A stretch of 5,552 nt of DNA from Prevotellaceae bacterium UBA7017 (lineage in GTDB: Bacteria; Bacteroidota; Bacteroidia; Bacteroidales; Bacteroidaceae): positions 1 through 5,552 of the forward strand of contig DJWZ01000066.1 in the NCBI GenBank assembly GCA_002449535.1. Reading direction: 5' to 3'. Positions 1-5,533 of this stretch are shown here, in pieces. The notes below the pieces were generated by a model. The model was not told the origin of the DNA and made no database searches. It saw nothing but the letters and a program-made list of their open reading frames with translations. Made by a program: the position numbers and the translations under genes. Position 1 is the stretch's first letter. Every line of letters begins with the position of its first letter.

Positions 1-1074
1 GGCTCATGCGTGACAGACAACGGAAACATCGTGGCCATGTACACGACGAGCCGTCCTACCCCGTTTGGAGGAGATGTGCAGGCGCAATGCATTGCCTTCT
101 CAAAAGACAACGGCAAGACATTCAGAAAATATGAGGGCAACCCCGTATTGACTGCCGAAGAAAAGGATTTCCGCGACCCGCGTCCGTTCTGGAACGAAGA
201 CATCAAGGCCTGGAACCTCATCCTGGCTGTAGGACAGGAAATGCGCATCTACTCTTCACCTGACCTGAAGGAATGGAAGTACGAAAGCTCGTTCGGCAAG
301 GAATATGGCTGCCACGGCGGCGTGTGGGAGTGTCCGGACCTATTCCCCATTGGTCAACCAAAGAAGTGGGTGCTGATATGCAACATCAACCCTGGCGGAC
401 CGTTCGGCGGCTCGGCCACGCAGTATTTCGTGGGACAGTTCGACGGACATAAGTTCACGTGCGAGCATCAGGACACGCGATGGATGGATTACGGCAAAGA
501 CCACTATGCTACGGTTTCGTTCTGTAACGCTCCTGACAACAGGCGCACTGTAATGGCATGGATGTCGAACTGGCAGTATGCCAATCAGGTTCCTACCATG
601 CAGTTCCGCTCAGCAAACTCTGTTCCACGCGACCTCGGAATGTTTGAATATAAGGGTGAGTTCTATGTCAGCGTAGTGCCTTCGAAGGAAATGCTGTCCT
701 TGCGAGGCGACAAGGCGAAGCAGCCCACGGAGGCATGCGAAATCGTAGTGGATGTAAAGAAGCAGGCAGAGATAGTGCTGTCGAATGCCAAGGGCGAACA
801 GATCATTATGCGTTATGATGCCGCAAAGCAGACTTTCTCAATGGACCGCACCAGGAGCGGGGACGTAAGCTTCAGTGCCGACTTCCCTTGTGTGACAGAG
901 GCCCCTACCTATGGCACCGTGAAGCAGCTGCGTATCTTCATCGACCGCTGCTCTGTCGAAGCCTTCGACGCTGAGGGAAAGATGGCTATGACGAACCTTG
1001 TATTCCCAACAGAACCTTATAATAATATAAAGGTGACGGGAGGTAGGGCTACTATCTATGAAGTTAAGAATTAA
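1..1074 (+). CDS. GH32 fructan hydrolase (levanase/inulinase/sucrase type), 5'-truncated by window edge
   Basis: Glycoside hydrolase family 32 enzyme that hydrolyses beta-fructosidic bonds in levan, inulin or sucrose and releases fructose. The frame is open from base 1 (Gly-Ser-Cys-Val...), so the GTG at 10 is an internal Val codon and not a start. The missing N-terminus would carry the WMNDPNG-type block with the nucleophile Asp and any signal peptide. Counting from base 1, the visible family blocks are FRDPRPFW with the RDP motif at residues 58-60 (transition-state stabiliser), WECPDLF with the acid/base Glu at 110 followed by Cys111, a GSATQYFVGQFDG block, DYGKDHYA at 163-170 and an AWMSNWQYA block. 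These build the five-bladed propeller. From about residue 220 follows the C-terminal beta-sandwich, ending with DRCSVEAF at 315-322 and NLVFPTEPY. It is the first visible gene of an operon with a permease and a fructokinase. Exo or endo action, substrate linkage and location cannot be read from this fragment. The family call is very secure. Confidence 0.96.
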   Translation, partial: GSCVTDNGNIVAMYTTSRPTPFGGDVQAQCIAFSKDNGKTFRKYEGNPVLTAEEKDFRDPRPFWNEDIKAWNLILAVGQEMRIYSSPDLKEWKYESSFGKEYGCHGGVWECPDLFPIGQPKKWVLICNINPGGPFGGSATQYFVGQFDGHKFTCEHQDTRWMDYGKDHYATVSFCNAPDNRRTVMAWMSNWQYANQVPTMQFRSANSVPRDLGMFEYKGEFYVSVVPSKEMLSLRGDKAKQPTEACEIVVDVKKQAEIVLSNAKGEQIIMRYDAAKQTFSMDRTRSGDVSFSADFPCVTEAPTYGTVKQLRIFIDRCSVEAFDAEGKMAMTNLVFPTEPYNNIKVTGGRATIYEVKN

Positions 1075-1097
1075 GAGTTAAGAGTTAAGAATTAAGA
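1063..1097 (+). repeat. Five tandem copies of a 7-bp repeat (RTTAAGA) spanning the GH32 stop codon
   Basis: Five uninterrupted heptamers read GTTAAGA, ATTAAGA, GTTAAGA, GTTAAGA, ATTAAGA, differing only in the first purine. The array begins inside the GH32 coding sequence (the last codons, Val-Lys-Asn, and the TAA stop at 1072-1074 are made of repeat) and fills most of the 34-bp gap before the permease ATG at 1109. Because the period is 7, TAA falls in all three forward frames (1065, 1072, 1079). It contains no promoter box or terminator that I can see. Confidence 0.9.
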
Positions 1098-1108
1098 AAA
1101 ATACGAAT

Positions 1109-2272
1109 ATGGGTAATAAAAACAAATCTATTTATCTTATCCCCGTAATGCTATGCTTCTTCTGCATGGGATTCGTGGATTTGGTTGGCATTGCCTCCAA
1201 CTACGTGAAGGAAGATCTTGCACTGACAGACTCTGTAGCAAATGTATTCCCGTCGCTGGTATTCTTCTGGTTCCTCATCTTCAGTGTGCCGACGGGTATG
1301 CTGATGAATAAGATAGGACGCAAGAAGACTGTTCTGCTGTCGCTTGTTGTCACAGTGGTGTCATTGCTATTGCCCCTCTTTGGAGAGACTTTTGCCATCA
1401 TGCTGGTAGCCTTCTCTCTATTAGGTATTGGTAATGCTTTGATGCAGACATCCTTAAATCCGCTGGTATCGACAGTGATGGGTGGTGGCAATCTGGCTTC
1501 AACACTGACATTCGGACAGTTTGTCAAGGCTATCGCGTCATTCTCGGCTCCTTACCTGGCTATGTGGGGGGCTACAAAGGTTATCCCTGACTTTGGGTAC
1601 GATTGGCGCATACTGTTCTGTATATTCTTCATCGTAGGCACACTATCTACATTATTACTGTTCGTGACACCTATAGATGAACCGCCGATGGATGGCAAGC
1701 CTTCTACTTTCGTGGAATGTTTCAAGTTGCTTGGCACACCGATGGTGCTGCTGTCTTTCCTTGGCATTATGTGTCATGTGGGCATAGATGTCGGTACAAA
1801 TACCACAGCACCAAAAATTCTGATGGAGCGTCTTGGGCTGTCGCTCAATGAGGCTGCTTTTGCCACTTCGCTTTACTTTATCTTCCGTACCATCGGATGT
1901 CTGACAGGGTCGTTCTTCTTGCGGGTGCTGAAAATGCGCACATTCTTTGTCATCAGCGTGGTGATGATGGCTCTGTCTATGTGCGGACTGTTAATCGGCA
2001 CTGAGCAATGGATGCTCTACACCGCTATAGCACTGGTGGGCTACGGCAACTCCAATGTGTTCTCTATGTGTTTTGCAACAGCGCTTGAGTCTATGCCGGA
2101 GAAACAGAACGAAGTTTCCGGACTTATGATTATGGGTCTCTTCGGCGGCACTATATTCCCATTGTTTATGGGACTGCTGAGCGATGCCATGGGACAGGAT
2201 GGTGCCGTACTGGTAATGGCTGTAGGTGTTATATATCTGTTTACATATATCAAACAACTAAAAACCGCATAA
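1109..2272 (+). CDS. MFS sugar permease of the FucP/FHS type, probable inner-membrane fructose importer
   Basis: A 387-residue major facilitator with about 12 hydrophobic segments (roughly 7-29, 45-67, 74-92, 96-118, 134-155, 167-188, 211-231, 248-270, 276-295, 300-323, 336-357 and 364-381) and a central hydrophilic loop near 189-208, which is the usual 6+6 layout. The loop between segments 2 and 3 carries an MFS motif A-like GMLMNKIGRKK at 63-73. ALMQTSLNPLV at 110-120 resembles the Q-T-x-x-N-P block of the fucose/glucose/galactose:H+ symporter (FHS) family. It probably carries monosaccharide, most likely fructose, from periplasm to cytoplasm by proton symport. The substrate is inferred from its place between a GH32 hydrolase and a fructokinase, the same order as the B. 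thetaiotaomicron fructan locus. The ATG at 1109 is preceded by A-rich sequence with no clear Shine-Dalgarno. Its stop is only 3 nt before the kinase ATG, so the two are surely co-transcribed and may be translationally coupled. Confidence 0.9.
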   Translation: MGNKNKSIYLIPVMLCFFCMGFVDLVGIASNYVKEDLALTDSVANVFPSLVFFWFLIFSVPTGMLMNKIGRKKTVLLSLVVTVVSLLLPLFGETFAIMLVAFSLLGIGNALMQTSLNPLVSTVMGGGNLASTLTFGQFVKAIASFSAPYLAMWGATKVIPDFGYDWRILFCIFFIVGTLSTLLLFVTPIDEPPMDGKPSTFVECFKLLGTPMVLLSFLGIMCHVGIDVGTNTTAPKILMERLGLSLNEAAFATSLYFIFRTIGCLTGSFFLRVLKMRTFFVISVVMMALSMCGLLIGTEQWMLYTAIALVGYGNSNVFSMCFATALESMPEKQNEVSGLMIMGLFGGTIFPLFMGLLSDAMGQDGAVLVMAVGVIYLFTYIKQLKTA

Positions 2273-2275
2273 ATC

Positions 2276-3169
2276 ATGAATCAGAAACGTTATGTAGTAG
2301 GACTCGGAGAAGTCCTGTGGGATGTACTTCCCGAAGGTAAGAAATTAGGCGGCGCACCTGCTAACTTCGCCTATCATGCAGGGCAGTTCTTGGGTATGGA
2401 TAACACTATCGCAGTAAGTGCGCTTGGAGATGACAAATTGGCCGATGAGACTATTGAGGCCCTGAAAGAGCATGACCTGAACGACTTGCTGCCTCGCGTG
2501 CCTTATCCTACCGGCACTGTGCAGGTACAGCTTGACGAACAGGGTATCCCGACATACGACATCAAGGAAAATGTGGCCTGGGATAACATTCCTTTCGACG
2601 ATGATATCGCAGAGATTGCACGTAATTGTCGTGCTGTTTGTTTCGGATCCTTGGCTCAGCGTAATGTGGTGAGCCGTGAAACAATCCAGAAATTCCTCGA
2701 TGCTACACCGGCAGACTGTTTGAAGATATTTGATATTAATCTTCGTCAGCAATTCTATACGAAGGAGATTCTGAGGGAGTCGTTCCAGCGTTGTAACATC
2801 CTGAAGATTAACGATGAGGAATTGGTTCTTATAGGCCGCATGTTCGGCTATCCAGGTCTCGACATCGAGAACAAGTGTTGGCTTATACTTGGTAAGTACA
2901 ACCTCGACATGCTCGTACTCACTTGTGGCACAAACGGCTCCTATGTGTTCACACCGGGACAGAAATCTTTCCAGGACACTCCTAAGGTAAAGGTGGCTGA
3001 CACGGTGGGCGCAGGCGATTCATTCACAGGCTCTTTCTGTGCCGCCATCCTCAATGGCAAGACAATAGAAGAGGCCCATCGCATCGCCGTCAATGTCTCT
3101 GCGTATGTATGCACCCAAAACGGCGCTATGCCGGCATACTCACAGGAACTGATAGATCTGGTGAAATAA
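2276..3169 (+). CDS. Fructokinase (PfkB/ribokinase family)
   Basis: Cytoplasmic sugar kinase, 297 residues, full length for the family. It most likely phosphorylates fructose to fructose 6-phosphate with ATP (EC 2.7.1.4). Visible PfkB features are the N-terminal substrate-side GLGEVLWD at 9-16, GGAPANFA at 25-32 (the glycine-rich sugar-binding region), FDINLRQQFY at 152-161, which is typical of bacterial fructokinases, KINDEEL at 177-183, LTCGTNGSYVF at 215-225, and the signature DTVGAGDSFTGSF at 242-254, with the anion-hole GAG and catalytic base Asp248. The C-terminal NGAMPAY near 285-291 also fits. It is the last gene of the operon: its start lies 3 nt after the permease stop, and an intrinsic terminator begins 21 nt after its own stop. 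There is no Shine-Dalgarno before the ATG. Other PfkB sugar kinases (tagatose or ribose) are possible from sequence alone, but the GH32-permease neighbourhood makes fructose by far the best guess. Confidence 0.93.
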   Translation: MNQKRYVVGLGEVLWDVLPEGKKLGGAPANFAYHAGQFLGMDNTIAVSALGDDKLADETIEALKEHDLNDLLPRVPYPTGTVQVQLDEQGIPTYDIKENVAWDNIPFDDDIAEIARNCRAVCFGSLAQRNVVSRETIQKFLDATPADCLKIFDINLRQQFYTKEILRESFQRCNILKINDEELVLIGRMFGYPGLDIENKCWLILGKYNLDMLVLTCGTNGSYVFTPGQKSFQDTPKVKVADTVGAGDSFTGSFCAAILNGKTIEEAHRIAVNVSAYVCTQNGAMPAYSQELIDLVK

Positions 3170-3189
3170 AACCTACCCTATATAAAAGG

Positions 3190-3227
3190 AAAGAGGTGTG
3201 GTCAACAGACTACATCTCTTTTTTTTT
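3190..3227 (+). terminator. Intrinsic terminator of the fructan operon
   Basis: A 14-bp stem pairs 3190-3203 with 3208-3221. It is continuous apart from two G-U wobbles (3200/3211 and 3196/3215). The loop is AACA, and the stem runs into nine T residues (3219-3227). It lies 20 nt behind the fructokinase stop codon. This is a textbook Rho-independent terminator that ends the GH32-permease-kinase transcript and separates it from the lyase gene. Confidence 0.92.
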
Positions 3228-3250
3228 CGTCATTCGTCTTTCGTACGAAG
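3226..3250 (+). repeat. Three 7-bp repeats (TTCGTNN) ending in a 10-bp palindrome
   Basis: TTCGT occurs at 3226, 3233 and 3240, exactly 7 bp apart (TTCGTCA, TTCGTCT, TTCGTAC). The third copy forms the left half of the perfect palindrome TTCGTACGAA at 3240-3249. The array starts in the T-run of the preceding terminator and lies about 50-75 bp upstream of the lyase -7 box. It could be drifted simple-sequence DNA or a binding site for a regulator; the sequence does not decide. Confidence 0.55.
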
Positions 3251-3255
3251 TTTTT

Positions 3256-3287
3256 TTCATTTTTTCATTCTTTCATTTCTTCATTTT
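3256..3287 (+). repeat. Four 8-bp repeats (TTCATTYY) in a T-rich tract upstream of the lyase promoter
   Basis: TTCATTTT, TTCATTCT, TTCATTTC and TTCATTTT follow each other without a gap; the C residues lie 8 bp apart at 3258, 3266, 3274 and 3282. The tract covers the place where a -33 element would be expected for the -7 box at 3301, and no clear TTTG -33 box is present there. The run may act as an A/T-rich upstream element. A change in repeat number would move sequences by 8 bp relative to the promoter. Confidence 0.75.
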
Positions 3288-3300
3288 CAATTTTATTTTG

Positions 3301-3308
3301 TACCTTTG
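3301..3308 (+). promoter_or_regulatory. Bacteroidetes -7 promoter box (TACCTTTG) for the PL11 lyase
   Basis: TACCTTTG fits the Bacteroidetes sigma-ABfr -7 consensus TAnnTTTG at every fixed position. It lies 23 nt before the lyase ATG, so transcription would start at about 3313-3317 and give a leader of only some 15-20 nt. A matching -33 TTTG at the usual spacing is not evident; the region is T-rich repeat instead. With the terminator just upstream, this makes the lyase a separate transcription unit. Confidence 0.72.
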
Positions 3309-3331
3309 TCCCCAACAAACCGTAAACTACA

Positions 3332-5485
3332 ATGACTTCTGTTAACAAACTATTATTCGCTATCGCTTTAGTTGCTTCCTGTCTGACAGCAGGGGCGCAA
3401 ACCAACAACGCCCAGGATCGTGCCTTGTGGGCAAGTATCAACAACGCTAAGAATGCCTCTCTCGGTGACTACCAGCAATATACAGGAACGGTTCTCGTAA
3501 GCTGGAGGATGTTGCCAGGAGACGATGCGAACACAGGCTTTGACGTTTACCGCAGAATCGGCACCAGCAGTTTTGAAACAAGAATTGCCACCAACATAAA
3601 AAACAGGACATGCGTTCAGGATGTCAATGCCAGCAAGACGAACGACAACCACTACAGGCTGACATATTATGGCAAGAAGGAGGAGACTCTGTCAACATTC
3701 ACCCTGAAGAAGGAATACGTGAGTGCCGGACAGCCCTATATCAGTATTCCGCTGAAGGACACGAAGGATGTGTATGCGAATACCGACAAGATCGTATATA
3801 CCGCCAATGACGTCAGCATAGGCGACCTTGACGGCGACGGACAGTTTGAACTTGTCGTAAAGCGTCTGCAAAGCGTAAAGGACGCCAACGGCAACATCAT
3901 CAGCGACGGCTCTGGTGCCAGCTACTCACAGCAGGATTGTCTGTGGGCAGTGATATGGGATGCCTACAAGCTGGACGGCACCTTCCTGTGGCGCATAAAG
4001 GGCGGTCCGGGCATCATTCTGGGAAACTCTTCCAGCTTCGCCATTGCCGACTTTGACGGTGACGGATGTGCCGAGATGGCTATAAGAACCTGTGAGGGCA
4101 CGGTATTCGGTGACGGCACACAGATTGGCGACACCGACAACGACGGCAAGATAGACTATCGCACATGGGGCAACCTCAACTCCAGCAGTCCTGGATGGAT
4201 AGACCACTATAACAGCGCTGGACCGGAGTTTATATCTATCATTGACGGCAAGACGGGAAAGGAACTGGCACGCGACAACTTCATCAACCGCGAGACTTCC
4301 GAATCATGGGGTGACGGCTACTGGAAGAGGGCTTGTTCCTTCAGGGTCGGGGTAGGCTGTTTTGACGAGACCGGGCTGCCCTCCGTCATAACAGGACGAG
4401 GCGTATATGCCCACAGCGTCATCGAGGCATGGGACTGGCGAGACGGCAAACTGACAAAGAAATGGCGCTTTGACACCAACGACGGCAAGACGGGCAAGGA
4501 CGGCAAGAAACACAGCACCTATGCCGCACAGGGCAACCACTCCCTCAACGTTGCCGACCTTGACGGCGACGGCTTTGACGAGGTGATGTATGGCTCTATG
4601 GCAGTAGATAACGACGGCATAGGGCTATGGAACACTGGGCTGGGACATGGTGATGCCAACTACGTAGGAAAATTCCTGCCTGAAAGAGAGGGACTGCAGA
4701 TGTTCCACTGCCTTGAGACTGGAAAGACGATGTGTGCCCTTCATGATGCCAAGGACGGCAGCGTGATATGGAAGAAGGATGCTGCTTCCGACAACGACAT
4801 GGGACGCTGCATGGTGGCAGACTACTCACCAGCCACCAAGGGATGTGAGTTCTGCTATTACAAGAGCGACCTCTTCGACCAGTACGGCAATTCTACCGGC
4901 ATCAGCACCGCAAGCGACTGGAAGCCCGGCTTTGCAGCGGCAATATGGTTTGACGGTTCGCTGAGCAGGCAGGGACTGGCAGAAGGCGGCATCATACAAA
5001 GCGTTCCTTCAGGGCGTACTTTCACAATGTGGAGATATAGCATGTCGATGATAAACGATACCAAGGGCAACCCCTCATGGTTTGGCGACCTTGTAGGCGA
5101 CTGGCGCGAAGAGGTGATAGTGCCAGATGCTACAAAGCTGGCAGACATCAAGATTTTCTGTACCTGGTATCCTACCACCCACAAGTTTCCTTGGCTGATG
5201 ACAGACCACTGCTATTGGATGAGTGCCCTGAACCAGAACATCGGCTACAACCAACCCACAAACCTCGGTTACTACCTCGGCAGCGACCTTACCAGCGATG
5301 CCACAGCATGGGAAGAGGCTGCAAAGGTACAGAACAGGGAAGCAGCAACCGGCATCGTTACCGTTGCAAAGGAGAGGAAGGTTGTAAACGACAACAGCTA
5401 CTATAACATGATGGGACAAAAGGTTTCAAATCCACATGGCGGCATCTTCATCCATAACGGGAAGAAGGTTTTTATTGAAGATTGA
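3332..5485 (+). CDS. Secreted rhamnogalacturonan lyase, polysaccharide lyase family 11
   Basis: Complete 717-residue enzyme of the YesW/YesX type. It cleaves the rhamnose-galacturonic acid backbone of rhamnogalacturonan I (pectin) by beta-elimination. Residues 1-22 are an export signal (K6, hydrophobic core 7-19, AGA|QT); Cys17 in VASC also fits a lipobox. TGTVLVSWRMLPGDD at 51-65 with FDVYR at 70-74 is the N-terminal beta-domain typical of PL11. The propeller follows, with Asp-rich calcium-type loops at 165-170, 240-245, 267-272 and 409-414 (each DxDxDG). The strongest family block is AAQGNHSLNVADLDGDG (398-414) followed by YGSMAVDNDGIGLWNTGLGHGDA (420-442). GDLVGDWREEV at 585-595 is also characteristic. 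About 45 C-terminal residues (from about 673) lie beyond the usual PL11 body and end YYNMMGQK...GIFIHNGKKV, a tail common in exported Prevotella proteins. It has its own promoter, no Shine-Dalgarno, and is not part of the fructan operon. Confidence 0.95.
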   Translation: MTSVNKLLFAIALVASCLTAGAQTNNAQDRALWASINNAKNASLGDYQQYTGTVLVSWRMLPGDDANTGFDVYRRIGTSSFETRIATNIKNRTCVQDVNASKTNDNHYRLTYYGKKEETLSTFTLKKEYVSAGQPYISIPLKDTKDVYANTDKIVYTANDVSIGDLDGDGQFELVVKRLQSVKDANGNIISDGSGASYSQQDCLWAVIWDAYKLDGTFLWRIKGGPGIILGNSSSFAIADFDGDGCAEMAIRTCEGTVFGDGTQIGDTDNDGKIDYRTWGNLNSSSPGWIDHYNSAGPEFISIIDGKTGKELARDNFINRETSESWGDGYWKRACSFRVGVGCFDETGLPSVITGRGVYAHSVIEAWDWRDGKLTKKWRFDTNDGKTGKDGKKHSTYAAQGNHSLNVADLDGDGFDEVMYGSMAVDNDGIGLWNTGLGHGDANYVGKFLPEREGLQMFHCLETGKTMCALHDAKDGSVIWKKDAASDNDMGRCMVADYSPATKGCEFCYYKSDLFDQYGNSTGISTASDWKPGFAAAIWFDGSLSRQGLAEGGIIQSVPSGRTFTMWRYSMSMINDTKGNPSWFGDLVGDWREEVIVPDATKLADIKIFCTWYPTTHKFPWLMTDHCYWMSALNQNIGYNQPTNLGYYLGSDLTSDATAWEEAAKVQNREAATGIVTVAKERKVVNDNSYYNMMGQKVSNPHGGIFIHNGKKVFIED

Positions 5486-5500
5486 AAATTGAATATTGAC
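5474..5500 (+). repeat. Four tandem 7-bp repeats (ATTGANN) spanning the lyase stop codon
   Basis: ATTGAAG, ATTGAAA, ATTGAAT and a last ATTGAC are spaced exactly 7 bp apart (5474, 5481, 5488, 5495). The first copy encodes the end of the protein (Ile-Glu-Asp) and the second supplies the TGA stop at 5483-5485. TGA occurs in all three forward frames across the array (5476, 5483, 5490). The layout mirrors the different heptamer at the GH32 stop. Confidence 0.85.
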
Positions 5501-5506
5501 CATTTT

Positions 5507-5533
5507 CCCTCCCTCGGGAGGGTCGGGGAGGGG
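5507..5533 (+). other. GC-rich hairpin overlapping a G-quadruplex motif
   Basis: CCCTCC at 5507-5512 pairs perfectly with GGAGGG at 5517-5522 around a CTCG loop. The stretch 5516-5533 reads GGG-A-GGG-TC-GGGG-A-GGGG, four G-tracts with loops of 1, 2 and 1 nt, which is a canonical intramolecular G-quadruplex pattern on the + (transcribed) strand. The two folds share 5516-5522 and exclude each other. No T-run follows, so it is not a standard intrinsic terminator, though it lies 21 nt after the lyase stop. The rest of the window end (5534-5552) shows nothing I can name. Confidence 0.6.

Noticed and set aside
10..12. GTG at 10 as the start codon of the GH32 gene
   Set aside because: The frame stays open to base 1 and the residues before it (Gly-Ser-Cys) continue the usual GH32 sequence; the catalytic N-terminal block must lie upstream, so the gene is cut by the window edge.
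1098..1108. Separate promoter for the permease in the GH32-permease gap
   Set aside because: The 34-bp gap is almost all repeat and has no TAnnTTTG box; read-through from the GH32 transcript explains expression.
2345..2752. Reverse-strand open frame of 135 codons inside the fructokinase gene
   Set aside because: It is fully antisense to a well-supported kinase and shows no recognisable domain or start context.
3109..3345. Forward open frame of 78 codons across the kinase end and the terminator
   Set aside because: It overlaps the kinase 3' end out of frame, runs through the terminator hairpin and T-rich tract, and its product is low-complexity Phe/Ile-rich sequence.
4244..4494. Repeated 14-mer GACGGCAAGACGGG at 4244 and 4481
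   Set aside because: Both copies encode Asp-Gly-Lys-Thr-Gly turns in a Gly/Asp-rich propeller with biased codons; this is protein-level similarity and not a mobile or regulatory repeat.
4858..5419. Overlapping antisense frames of 108 and 114 codons within the lyase gene
   Set aside because: Long antisense frames are expected here from the codon bias of the lyase; the two overlap each other and neither resembles a protein family.
5507..5522. Hairpin behind the lyase as a normal Rho-independent terminator
   Set aside because: The 6-bp GC stem is good but is followed by TCGGGGAGGGG, not a T-run, so I list it only as a structure.
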